Part shown: positions 1 to 7,756 of the stretch, piece after piece | How the letters are laid out: each line of letters begins with the position of its first letter | How positions within the stretch are numbered: the first letter of the stretch is position 1 | Assembly (NCBI GenBank): GCA_028875175.1 | Contig: JAPPFO010000073.1 | Span: forward strand, 1 to 17,170 | DNA length: 17,170 bases | Origin: Chloroflexota bacterium | GTDB lineage: Bacteria; Chloroflexota; UBA11872 | Direction: 5' to 3' | The notes under the pieces: model-generated | What the model saw: the letters and a program-made list of their open reading frames with translations, nothing else | Database searches by the model: none | Told to the model about the DNA's origin: nothing | Position numbers and translations under genes: made by a program

Positions 1-1
1 G

Positions 2-709
2 TTTACGACCGGGGAAGACGTGGGCCACATCGGTTCGAAGGCTTTTGACGCCAATGACGTGGTTGGGCGTCGCTGCTACGTCCTGGATGCGGGCGGGCCG
101 GTGGGCAACGTGGTGATGCGGGCGCCGGGGCAGCGGCGCTTCAACTTCACGTTTCGAGGCAAGGCGGCGCACGCCGGGGTGGAGCCGGAGTTGGGCGTCA
201 GCGCGATCGGGATGGCGGCGCGGGCGATCGACCGGATGCCGCTGGGGCGGGTAGACGAGATCACGACGGCCAACGTGGGGATCATCTCCGGCGGCGAGGC
301 GTACAACATCGTGGCGCCGGAGGCCCAGGTGACGGTGGAGACGCGCAGCCTATCCGAGGATCGGCTGGAGTTGCAGGTGGCCGACATCGTGGGTGCGGCC
401 GAGCAGGCGGCGGCGGACTTTGGCGGCGAGGTGGATATCGAGACGCACACGTTCTACACGGCGTACCAGCTGGACGAAGGAATTCCCGCGGTGGAACTGG
501 CTGACGCCGCGATTACAGCCGCCGGCATCGAGCCGCAACACGTGAGCACGGGAGGCGGCAGCGACGCGCACGAGTTTAACGAGAAGGGCATCACCTCGGT
601 CTGCCTGGGCATGGGATACATCGACGTGCACTCGGTGCGCGAGTACATGCCGCACGATCAGCTGCGGGCGATCACGCAAGTGACGACGGAACTGATCCGG
701 CTGGCTTAA
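2..709 (+). CDS. M20-family metallopeptidase, peptidase T-like (5' end missing)
   Basis: The frame is open from base 2, and the GTG at base 20 is an internal codon: the bases before it encode FTTGED, running into VGHIGSKAFD, the M20 motif that carries the catalytic acid (usually EE, here Glu-Asp). The gene therefore starts upstream of the window. A central dimerisation-type segment follows, with FRGKAAHAGVEPELGVSAI, the conserved histidine loop of this family. Near the C terminus GGGSDAHEFNEKGI and GMGYIDVHSVREYMP match the substrate-binding and last metal-ligand histidine regions of peptidase T/YqjE-like proteins. Family members are cytoplasmic, two-zinc aminopeptidases or tripeptidases; the exact substrate cannot be read from the sequence. 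It ends at TAA and converges on the coiled-coil gene, with about 50 bases between them and no convincing terminator. Family assignment is firm, subfamily is tentative. Confidence 0.88.
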   Translation, partial: FTTGEDVGHIGSKAFDANDVVGRRCYVLDAGGPVGNVVMRAPGQRRFNFTFRGKAAHAGVEPELGVSAIGMAARAIDRMPLGRVDEITTANVGIISGGEAYNIVAPEAQVTVETRSLSEDRLELQVADIVGAAEQAAADFGGEVDIETHTFYTAYQLDEGIPAVELADAAITAAGIEPQHVSTGGGSDAHEFNEKGITSVCLGMGYIDVHSVREYMPHDQLRAITQVTTELIRLA

Positions 710-760
710 GCCGTACGCGGAACGACCGTCCAGCGGCGGGTCGTGCGGGTGGTCGGCGGA

Positions 761-1180
761 CTAGGCGGCCGCGTCGCTTTGTTGCGGTCCGTTGCGCAGG
801 CCGACGATCAGGCCTTCCAGCACGCCTTCGAGGCGGGCCTGGCCGCGTTCGAGCGAGGCAAGACGTTGCTCGACTGCCGCGCTGCGTGCCTCCAAAGCCT
901 CGCCCTGCGCTCTCAACGCCACGATCTCCGCCTGCAAACCCGCAATCTGCGTCTCCACTGCCGCAAGCCGCGTATCCAGACTTCCGATTGCTGTCTGCAG
1001 CGACATCACCTGCACTTCCAGTGCCCCAGTTCGCGCCGCTAGCGCCGCCAGCTCCGCGCCAAAGGCTGCTTGCTGTGCTTCGAGCCGGTCCATGCGGCCG
1101 CTGAGCCGTATCGTCGCGCCGACGATCAGCGCCGCCAGCGCAATGCCGACGCTCAGAATTCCGATCAAGTCCGGCGTCAC
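761..1180 (-). CDS. Small membrane-anchored coiled-coil protein of unknown function
   Basis: 139 residues. Residues 5-27 (LIGILSVGIALAALIVGATI and onward) form one hydrophobic N-terminal segment, probably a signal anchor. From about residue 29 to 130 the protein is an almost unbroken alpha-helical heptad pattern rich in Ala, Leu, Glu, Gln and Arg (for example RMDRLEAQQAAF, ALEARSAAVEQRLASLE), predicting a long coiled coil. The start is a GTG preceded by AGGAG with 8 bases of spacing, which supports it over internal starts. It lies 74 bases downstream of cimA on the same strand and may be read through from the amino acid operon, but nothing links it to that pathway. Topology suggests a short cytoplasmic or periplasmic rod tethered to the membrane. 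I do not recognise a named family, and no function is assigned. Confidence 0.7.
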   Translation of the reverse strand: MTPDLIGILSVGIALAALIVGATIRLSGRMDRLEAQQAAFGAELAALAARTGALEVQVMSLQTAIGSLDTRLAAVETQIAGLQAEIVALRAQGEALEARSAAVEQRLASLERGQARLEGVLEGLIVGLRNGPQQSDAAA

Positions 1181-1254
1181 GCCGTGGACTCCTGACCCGC
1201 CCGACTATGAACGAAGGACCACTCGCGCAATCTTAGCCGGACGCCGCGCGGGGA

Positions 1255-2823
1255 TCAGGTTGCGCTGTTCGTGCCGTTCTCCAGCAGGGCGTACTCGTAG
1301 CTGTCCTTCAGGGCCAGCCAGGAGGCTTCGATGATGTTGGTGGAGCTGCCCACGGTGCCCCATTCGCGCGAGCCGTCGGTGGACTGGATGAGGACGCGCA
1401 CGCTGGCGTCGGTGGCCGAGGCGGAGTCGAGGATGCGGACCTTGTAGTCGACCAGGTGCACTTCCTGGAGGGCCGGAAAGAAGCGTTCCAGGGCCTTGCG
1501 GGCCGCGTGGTCCAGCGCGCTGACCGGGCCGTTGCCCTCGGCGGCGGTGTGGAACATCTCTTCGCCGACGCGGATCTTGACCATGGCTTCCGAGAGCATC
1601 TCCCGGCCGCCGCGGGTTTCGGCCAGCACCAGGAAGTCCACGAACTCGAACGGCGAGCGGTAATCGGCGCGCAGGCGGCGAAGCAGAAGCTCGAACGAGG
1701 CCTCGGCGCCCTCGAACTGGTAGCCGCGTTCTTCGAGATCCTTGACCTTGGCCAGCGCCTCGCTGACGCCGGCGTCGTCGGTGCTCAAACCCAGGCCGCG
1801 GGCACGTTCGGCGATGTTGCTGCGGCCGGCCAGTTCGGAAATGAGGATGCGGCGCTCGTTGCCAACGGTGGCCGGGTCGATGTGCTGGTAGGCCTGGGCG
1901 TGCTTGCGCATGCCGCTGCCGTGGTAGCCGGCCTTATGGGCGAAGGCGCTGAGGCCGACATAGGGCATGAAGGCGCTGGGCGGGGTGTTGGCCAGTTCGC
2001 CCACATAACGGGATAGCTCGGTGGTCTGGCGCAGTTGCTCTTCGGTCACGCACTGGTGGCTGAGCTTGAGTTGCAGGGTGGGAATGAGCGTGGTGAGGTT
2101 GGCGTTGCCGCAGCGTTCGCCGAAGCCGTTGACGGTGCCCTGAATCTGCGAGGCGCCGGCCGCGACGCCGGCCAGCGTGTTGGCGGCCGCCAGGTCGGCA
2201 TCGTTGTGCATGTGGACGCCGATCGGGACCGTCGTCCAGGCGCGCGCCGCTCGGGTGGCCTCGGTGACCTGGGCAGGCAACGCTCCACCATTGGTATCGC
2301 AGCAGATGATCCAGTCGGCGCCGGCCGCCGCAGCGGCTTCGACGCAGGCGTGCGAATAGATTGGATCCTGGATGAAGCCGTCGTAGAAGTGCTCGGCGTC
2401 GACGATTACCTCGCGCCCGGCAGCCTTCAGGTGGGCGACCGTGTCGCGGATCATCGCCAGGTTTTCGTCGGTACTGGTTTCCAGGACCGTCTCGACCTGG
2501 AAGCGCGAGAACTTGGCCACGATGGTGACGGCGGGGGTTTCGCAAGCCAGGAGTGCGGCGACGGTGGGGTCGTCGGCTACGTCGCGGTCCTTGTAGCGCG
2601 TGGCGCCGAAGGCGGTGATGCGGGCCTGGCGCCAGGGGATTTCGGCGGCGCGCCGGAAGAACTCGCGGTCCCTGGGGTTGGAACCGGGGAATCCGCCCTC
2701 GATGTAGTGGACCCCGTAGGCGTCCAGCCGCTGGGCGATGCGAAGCTTGTCCTCGGTTGAGAACGAGATGCCTTCGGTCTGCGCGCCGTCGCGCAGGGTC
2801 GTGTCGTACAGCGAAAGTTGCAT
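1255..2823 (-). CDS. cimA: (R)-citramalate synthase
   Basis: 522 residues from the chosen ATG. It condenses pyruvate with acetyl-CoA to (R)-citramalate, the first step of the threonine-independent route to 2-oxobutyrate and isoleucine. The N terminus reads LYDTTLRDGAQTEGISFS; R11 and D12 belong to the DTTLRDG signature of the DRE-TIM metallolyases. HMHND (His204, His206) supplies metal ligands, followed by GFGERCGNANL. GAQTEGISFS, VHYIEGGFPGSNP and FSRFQVETVLET are typical of CimA rather than LeuA. The last ~135 residues form the LeuA-type regulatory dimer domain, so feedback inhibition (probably by isoleucine) is likely. The frame runs open upstream to 2940, but that part overlaps leuB and is not family-like, so I start at MQLSLYDTT, although no clear Shine-Dalgarno precedes it. 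It follows leuB by 85 bases and is probably cotranscribed. Confidence 0.92.
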   Translation of the reverse strand: MQLSLYDTTLRDGAQTEGISFSTEDKLRIAQRLDAYGVHYIEGGFPGSNPRDREFFRRAAEIPWRQARITAFGATRYKDRDVADDPTVAALLACETPAVTIVAKFSRFQVETVLETSTDENLAMIRDTVAHLKAAGREVIVDAEHFYDGFIQDPIYSHACVEAAAAAGADWIICCDTNGGALPAQVTEATRAARAWTTVPIGVHMHNDADLAAANTLAGVAAGASQIQGTVNGFGERCGNANLTTLIPTLQLKLSHQCVTEEQLRQTTELSRYVGELANTPPSAFMPYVGLSAFAHKAGYHGSGMRKHAQAYQHIDPATVGNERRILISELAGRSNIAERARGLGLSTDDAGVSEALAKVKDLEERGYQFEGAEASFELLLRRLRADYRSPFEFVDFLVLAETRGGREMLSEAMVKIRVGEEMFHTAAEGNGPVSALDHAARKALERFFPALQEVHLVDYKVRILDSASATDASVRVLIQSTDGSREWGTVGSSTNIIEASWLALKDSYEYALLENGTNSAT

Positions 2824-2908
2824 GGGAATCGGCCAGGTGTCTGCGGGAACTGGTTCGGTTACGCGCGGGTCGGCTCGCCGGCTTCCCGCGAGACGATGAA
2901 AATGCCTG

Positions 2909-4000
2909 TCAGCCGGCGGCGGGGCCCTCGATGCGGGCAATGACCGCCGCGGTCATGGACGTTGTGTCCACGAGGCGCGCACCCTCCTCGCCGATATCGG
3001 GCGTTCGGAACCCGTCGTTGAGCGTGTGTTCGACGGCCGTCTCGATTGCCGCGGCCGCCTGCGGCTGGTCGAACGTGTGGCGAAACAGCATCGCCACGCT
3101 GAGGATTGTACCCAACGGGTTGGCAATGCCCTGGCCGGCGATATCCGGCGCGCTGCCGTGGACAGGCTCGTAGAGCGCTCGCCCCTGATCGCCCAAACTG
3201 GCGGAGGGCAGCATGCCCAGCGAACCGGTGAAGACGCCGGCCTCATCGCTGAGCAGGTCTCCGAAGGTGTTTTCGGTCACGATGACGTCGTATTCGGTCG
3301 GCTGGCGCACCAGGGCCGCGGCGAAGGCGTCGGCCAGCATGGTGTCGTACTCGATGTCCGGGTGCTGAGCCGCCACGTCGTTGGCAATCTCGCGCCAGAA
3401 GCGTCCGGTAACCAGTACGTTGAACTTGTCCACCGACAGCACCTTGCGTCGCCGGCCGGCCGCCCATTCGAAGGCGCGCTCGACAATCCGGCGGACTTCG
3501 CTCTCGCGATAGGCCAGGGTGTCCACGGCGCCGCGTTCGCCGCCGATGAAGCGCATCTCCTTGGGCTGGCCGAAGTACAGCCCGCCGATCAGCTCGCGCA
3601 GGATGACCATGTCCGTCCCGCGAACTACCTCGGGACGCAACGGCGACTGGTCTACCAGGGCGTCGTATACCAGGACCGGTCGAACGTTGGCGTAGAGCTC
3701 CAGGCCCTTGCGCAACCGCAACACCCCTTCCTCCGGGGTGAACTCGGCATGCGGGTCCTCCCATTTCGGACCGCCGACCGCCGCGAGCAACACGGCGTCC
3801 GCGTCGAGGGCGTCCTGAAACACCTCGTCGGTGCAGGGCTCGCCGAAGCGGTCGATGCTGTTGCCGCCGAGCGGGCGCTCCAACTGCGTGACGCCAACGC
3901 CGAAGCGTGAGGCCGCGTGGTCCAGCACCTCAGCGCCGGCCGCCATCACCTCCGGCCCGATGCCGTCGCCGGGAGTGACGACGATGCGCCAGTTCTTCAC
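2909..4000 (-). CDS. leuB: 3-isopropylmalate dehydrogenase
   Basis: 363 residues from a GTG start. It oxidatively decarboxylates 3-isopropylmalate with NAD+ in leucine synthesis. The N terminus is VTPGDGIGPEVM. The substrate arginines lie in RLRKGLELYANVRP (about 95-108), catalytic Tyr142 in GGLYFG and Lys192 in SVDKFNVL. Metal-binding aspartates are D224 (MLADA), D248 and D252 (TFGDLLSDEAG). GSLGMLPSAS and LYEPVHGSAPDIAGQGIANP complete the family fingerprint. The frame is open to 4090, but that extension lies inside leuD. The GTG at 4000 overlaps the leuD stop as GTGA and puts the start at the family's usual place, so translation is likely coupled to leuD; no separate Shine-Dalgarno is visible. 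In this operon the enzyme may also act on 3-methylmalate formed from CimA's product, as reported for citramalate pathways. Confidence 0.95.
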   Translation of the reverse strand: MKNWRIVVTPGDGIGPEVMAAGAEVLDHAASRFGVGVTQLERPLGGNSIDRFGEPCTDEVFQDALDADAVLLAAVGGPKWEDPHAEFTPEEGVLRLRKGLELYANVRPVLVYDALVDQSPLRPEVVRGTDMVILRELIGGLYFGQPKEMRFIGGERGAVDTLAYRESEVRRIVERAFEWAAGRRRKVLSVDKFNVLVTGRFWREIANDVAAQHPDIEYDTMLADAFAAALVRQPTEYDVIVTENTFGDLLSDEAGVFTGSLGMLPSASLGDQGRALYEPVHGSAPDIAGQGIANPLGTILSVAMLFRHTFDQPQAAAAIETAVEHTLNDGFRTPDIGEEGARLVDTTSMTAAVIARIEGPAAG

Positions 4001-4605
4001 CGGGCGGGCCAGCCGCTGATGTAGGGCAGCCGGTCGTGGACGGCGCTGATCGCGTCGCCGGACTCCAGGAGTGACGAGAGCGCGTCCCACTCCCCGCTGA
4101 CAAAGGCCTCCCGGACGGAGGCCGGCAATTCGGCCTGGTAGGTGGCCTGCCCGGCCGTGATCGCTCCGCTGCCCACGTCGATCGCCAGCGCCGTTTCGGG
4201 CGCCTCTTCGATCAGGCTCTGTAGCGACTCGATCTGGGTGGCGGGCAGGGTCAGGCAGGGAATCCCGATGGTGGTGCAGTTACCGAAGAAAATCTCGGCA
4301 AAGCTCTCGCCGACGATTGCCTTGATACCCCTGTGCATGAGCGCCTGCGGCGCGTGCTCGCGGCTGGAGCCGGAGCCGAAATTGCGGTTGACCACCAGGA
4401 CGCTGGCGCCGGTGAAACGGGCGTCGTCGAACGGGTGCTTGCCGTTGAGCTGCCGGCGTTCGTCTTCGAAGGCGTGCGGGCCCAACGTTTCGAACGTGAT
4501 CTCGCGCAGATAGCGGGCGGGAATGATCCGGTCGGTGTCGATGTCGTTGCCGCGCACGGGAACGCCGGTTCCGGCGACGTGGGTGATGCGTCCGTCGTCA
4601 GCCAT
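3997..4605 (-). CDS. leuD: 3-isopropylmalate dehydratase, small subunit
   Basis: 202 residues, the usual length of the proteobacterial-type small subunit. It pairs with LeuC to form isopropylmalate isomerase and carries the swivelling aconitase domain 4. Diagnostic segments are VRGNDIDTDRIIPARYL (about 17-33), VVNRNFGSGSSREHAPQAL (the active-site loop with the substrate-binding serine and arginine) and GESFAEIFFGNCTTIGIPCL. The start ATG is preceded by AAGGGGG with good spacing, which overlaps the TAA of leuC; only 11 bases separate the two genes. The 3' end overlaps leuB by four bases. In other bacteria this complex also isomerises citramalate to 3-methylmalate, which would serve CimA encoded just downstream; that use is inferred here. 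Confidence 0.95.
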   Translation of the reverse strand: MADDGRITHVAGTGVPVRGNDIDTDRIIPARYLREITFETLGPHAFEDERRQLNGKHPFDDARFTGASVLVVNRNFGSGSSREHAPQALMHRGIKAIVGESFAEIFFGNCTTIGIPCLTLPATQIESLQSLIEEAPETALAIDVGSGAITAGQATYQAELPASVREAFVSGEWDALSSLLESGDAISAVHDRLPYISGWPAR

Positions 4606-4616
4606 CGTCGGCCCCC

Positions 4617-6023
4617 TTAGCCCGCGGCCAGCGCGCGCACGTCGGTCACCTCACCGGCGACCGCGGCGGCGGCCACCATGGCCGGGCTCATCAGCAGCGT
4701 CCGCCCCAGCGGGCTGCCCTGGCGGCCCTTGAAGTTGCGGTTGCTGGACGACGCGCAGACCTGGTCGTTCACCAGCTTGTCCGGGTTCATGGCCAGGCAC
4801 ATGGAGCAGCCGGCGTCCCGCCACTCGAAGCCAGCGGCGCGGAAGATGTCGTCCAGACCTTCGGCCTCGGCCTCGGTCTTAACCTGCTGCGAGCCCGGCA
4901 CTACCAGCGCCTTCACGTGCGCGGGCACCTGACCACCCTCGGCAACCCGCGCCGCTTCGCGCAGATCGGAGATTCGGCTGTTGGTGCAGGAGCCGACGAA
5001 CGCCACGTCGATCGGCGTGCCGGCAATCGGGACGCCAGGCGCGAGCTTCATGTGGTCCAGCGCGTCCTCAATGGAGCGGCGTTCCAGGCCCTCCACCGAC
5101 TCAGGTGATGGGATCAACTCGTCCACGCCCAGGACCTGGCCAGGGTTCACGCCCCAGGTGACCATCGGCGCGATGGACTCGCCCTCGATGTCGACCTGGT
5201 CGTCGTAGGCGGCGTCCGCGTCCGAGGCCACGTCGCTCCACCACTGGCGGGCGCTGTCGAACTCGTCGCCTTTCGGGGCGTATTCGCGGCCCTGGAGGTA
5301 GGCGTAGGCGGTCTCGTCGGGGTTGACGTAGCCCACGCGCGCGCCGCCCTCGATGGACATGTTGCAGACGGTCATGCGCTCGTCCATGGACATGGCGTCA
5401 AACACGTCGCCGGCGTACTCGTAGGCGTAGCCCACGCCGCCCTGCACGCCCAGCCGCCCGATGATGGCCAGGATCACGTCCTTGGCGAACACGCCGTCGG
5501 CGAGTTTCCCGTTAACGGTGATGCGCCGGCATCGCGGCTTGGCCACGGAAATGGTCTGGGTGGCCAGCACGTCGCGCACCTGCGACGTGCCGATACCAAA
5601 GGCAATGGCACCGAAGGCGCCGTGCGTGCTGGTGTGGCTGTCGCCGCAGGCGATCGTCATGCCCGGCTGGGTCAGGCCGAGTTCGGGCCCGATCACGTGC
5701 ACGATGCCCTGGCGACCGGTCGAGCGGTCGAAAAATGGGATTCCGGTCCGCTCAATGTTCTGTTCGATCGCCACGAACATCTGCTCGGCCATCCCGTCCA
5801 CGTAGGGCCGAGTGGACCCGTCGGTGGGGATGATGTGGTCCACGGTGGCGAAGGTGAGGTCGGGGTAACGCACGGACAGGCCACGTTCCGCCAGCATCTG
5901 GAACGCCTGGGGACTCGTGACCTCGTGCACCAGGTGGAGGCCGATGAACAGCTGGGTCTGCCCATTTGGCAACTCGCGCACCGTGTGGGCGTCCCAGACC
6001 TTGTCGAGCAGCGTGTGGCCCAT
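4617..6023 (-). CDS. leuC: 3-isopropylmalate dehydratase, large subunit
   Basis: 468 residues, normal for bacterial LeuC. It interconverts 2- and 3-isopropylmalate with a [4Fe-4S] cluster. The three cluster cysteines are visible: Cys346 in FVGSCTNSRISDL, and Cys406 and Cys409 in AGCSMCLAMNPD. Other family segments include DHIIPTDGS near residue 63, IACGDSHTSTHGAFGA (about 124-139), MSIEGGARVGYVNPDE, and SSNRNFKGRQG near the C terminus. The ATG has a strong Shine-Dalgarno, AGGAGG, which itself overlaps the TAG stop of leuA; the two genes are 8 bases apart. This spacing implies close coupling of leuA, leuC and leuD. Nothing unusual was seen. Confidence 0.96.
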   Translation of the reverse strand: MGHTLLDKVWDAHTVRELPNGQTQLFIGLHLVHEVTSPQAFQMLAERGLSVRYPDLTFATVDHIIPTDGSTRPYVDGMAEQMFVAIEQNIERTGIPFFDRSTGRQGIVHVIGPELGLTQPGMTIACGDSHTSTHGAFGAIAFGIGTSQVRDVLATQTISVAKPRCRRITVNGKLADGVFAKDVILAIIGRLGVQGGVGYAYEYAGDVFDAMSMDERMTVCNMSIEGGARVGYVNPDETAYAYLQGREYAPKGDEFDSARQWWSDVASDADAAYDDQVDIEGESIAPMVTWGVNPGQVLGVDELIPSPESVEGLERRSIEDALDHMKLAPGVPIAGTPIDVAFVGSCTNSRISDLREAARVAEGGQVPAHVKALVVPGSQQVKTEAEAEGLDDIFRAAGFEWRDAGCSMCLAMNPDKLVNDQVCASSSNRNFKGRQGSPLGRTLLMSPAMVAAAAVAGEVTDVRALAAG

Positions 6024-6031
6024 GTCGCCTC

Positions 6032-7609
6032 CTAGATTCCTGGAACGCCCGAAGCGTCGGCCAGCAGCGTGGCCTCAGGGGTTGTCGACCAGCCCTTGCC
6101 GAGTCCGGCCATCAGACGATTCAACGCGTTGACGTAGGCCTGGGCGCTGGCGACCAGGATGTCGGTGTCTGCGCCGTGACCGCTGAAGGTCTTACCGTTG
6201 CTCTCGATGCGGATGGTCACCTCGCCGATGGCGTCAATGCCTTCGGTTACGGAGTTGATCGAAAACTCGGTGAGCTGGTTCGGCACCTTCACCAGGCGGT
6301 TGATCGCCTGGTAGATCGCATCCACGGGACCAGTGCCGATGCCGGCGTCGACGTGCTCTTCCCCGTCATCCGAGCGCAGACGCACGGTGGCGGTCGGCAT
6401 GGCGCCGGTGCCGGTGCTGACCTGCACGTGCAGCAGCTCGAACGTCTGGTGGAACGCGCGACGCTGCTCGTTCTGCACGATCGCTTCGAGATCTCGATCC
6501 GTGATCGTCTTCTTGCGGTCGGCAATCTCCTTGAAGGCCTGGAAGGCGGCCTGGAACTCGTCATCGGCCAACCGGTATCCCATTCGCTTGAGGCGGTCGC
6601 GAAACGCGTGGCGGCCCGAGGTCTTGCCCAGGACGATGCTGCTCTCGTCCAGCCCGACGTCCGACGGGTCCATGATTTCGTAGGTGGTGCGCTCCTTCAG
6701 CATTCCGTCCTGGTGCAGGCCGGACGCATGCGCAAAGGCGTTGGCGCCGATGACGGCCTTGTTGGGCGGCACGACCATCCCCATGTAGTTGGAGACGAGG
6801 CGGCTGCTGCGCGCCAGTTCGGTGCTGACCAGCCGGGTGTCGGCGGCGAAGTAGTCGCCGCGGGTGCGCAGCGCCATTACGATTTCTTCCAGCGAGGCGT
6901 TGCCGGCGCGCTCGCCCACGCCGTTGATCGTGCATTCGACCTGCGCCGCGCCTTCCTTGACGGCCGCCAGCGAGTTGGCGACGGCCTGGCCCAGGTCGTC
7001 GTGGCAGTGGACGGACAGCACGACATCCTCGATGCCGCGCGTCTGGTCCATGACGTACCTGACCATTTCCGCGAACTCGGCGGGCTGGGCGTAGCCGACC
7101 GTGTCGGGGAAGTTCACGACCGTGGCACCCGATTCGATGGCGGCACTGAAGACTTCGCTGACGAAGTCGAGGTCGGACCGCGTGGCATCCATGGCCGAGA
7201 ACTCGATGTGATCGGTCAGGGTGCGCGCGTGGCCCACGGAATCGCGCGTCAGGTCCAGCACGACCTCGCGACGCTCATGCAACTGGTGTTGCAGGTGAAT
7301 GTCGCTGGTGGAGATGACGATGTGCAGCAGGGGCCGCGCGGCGGCTTTCAGCGCGTCCCAGGTCGTGTCGATCTGTTCGCGCTTGAAACCGCTCAGCCCG
7401 GCGACTTCGACGTTGCGAAGTTCGCGGGCCAGCAGGTCGACGGCCCTGAAGTCGCCGGGCGAGGTGAACGGAAACCCGGCCTCGATGACGTCAACATTCA
7501 AGCGGGCCAGCTGGCGCCCGATTTCCAGCTTTTCGTCTATGGTCAGCGCACCGCCGGCAGCTTGCTCGCCGTCGCGCAGGGTGGTGTCGAAGATGCGGAC
7601 GTTCCGCAT
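6032..7609 (-). CDS. leuA: 2-isopropylmalate synthase
   Basis: 525 residues. It condenses 2-oxoisovalerate with acetyl-CoA, the committed step to leucine. The DRE-TIM signature is RIFDTTLRDGEQAAGGALT (R12, D13). HCHDDLGQAVANS carries metal ligands His201 and His203, followed by CTINGVGERAGNASLEE. The middle segment HASGLHQDGMLKERTTYEIMDP and the C-terminal dimer domain (from about residue 390, with GTGPVDAIYQAINRL) match leucine-feedback-regulated LeuA. The start has GAGGAAG upstream. It is separated from ilvC by about 147 bases that hold several palindromes, the largest gap inside the operon, so separate control of the leu part is possible. It is clearly distinct from the CimA paralog downstream: LeuA has DVIEAGFPFTSPGDF where CimA has VHYIEGGFPGSNP. 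Confidence 0.95.
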   Translation of the reverse strand: MRNVRIFDTTLRDGEQAAGGALTIDEKLEIGRQLARLNVDVIEAGFPFTSPGDFRAVDLLARELRNVEVAGLSGFKREQIDTTWDALKAAARPLLHIVISTSDIHLQHQLHERREVVLDLTRDSVGHARTLTDHIEFSAMDATRSDLDFVSEVFSAAIESGATVVNFPDTVGYAQPAEFAEMVRYVMDQTRGIEDVVLSVHCHDDLGQAVANSLAAVKEGAAQVECTINGVGERAGNASLEEIVMALRTRGDYFAADTRLVSTELARSSRLVSNYMGMVVPPNKAVIGANAFAHASGLHQDGMLKERTTYEIMDPSDVGLDESSIVLGKTSGRHAFRDRLKRMGYRLADDEFQAAFQAFKEIADRKKTITDRDLEAIVQNEQRRAFHQTFELLHVQVSTGTGAMPTATVRLRSDDGEEHVDAGIGTGPVDAIYQAINRLVKVPNQLTEFSINSVTEGIDAIGEVTIRIESNGKTFSGHGADTDILVASAQAYVNALNRLMAGLGKGWSTTPEATLLADASGVPGI

Positions 7610-7637
7610 GGTGACAGCTTCCTCAGCTAGGTCATGG

Positions 7638-7700
7638 GCGGCCGCGGATGCGGCCGCGGGGTATCCCGGGATTCCCCTCCGCTAGTGGGAGGGGCCGGGA
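7638..7700. repeat. Cluster of three palindromes between ilvC and leuA
   Basis: Three inverted repeats lie in tandem: GCGGCCGC at 7638-7645 and again at 7650-7657 with a 4-base loop; the perfect 10-base palindrome ATCCCGGGAT at 7663-7672; and CCCCTCC (7674-7680) with GGAGGGG (7688-7694). The last stem extends outward as TCCCGG/CCGGGA (7664-7669 with 7695-7700) across a 4-base bulge. In the ilvC-to-leuA transcript this gives stable hairpins without a T-run, so it is not a good terminator. It could be a REP-like interspersed element or an mRNA processing/stability structure; the sequence alone does not decide. Confidence 0.6.
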
Positions 7701-7756
7701 AGCGCGAGCCGGAAAGTCACCAGGAGCGTTCGCATCGGTCGTGCGTCACCTGCGGT

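Noticed and set aside
710..760. Possible terminator between the convergent peptidase and coiled-coil genes
   Set aside because: Only weak complementarity (CGACC/GGTCG-type) and no T-run on either strand.
1456..2016. Long plus-strand open frame opposite cimA
   Set aside because: It is the antisense shadow of cimA. High GC with few TA-rich codons keeps opposite frames open; no family resemblance.
5966..7630. 554-codon plus-strand open frame opposite leuA
   Set aside because: Sequence is repetitive Val/Asp/Gly/Arg-rich shadow translation; the minus strand encodes an unambiguous LeuA with all motifs.
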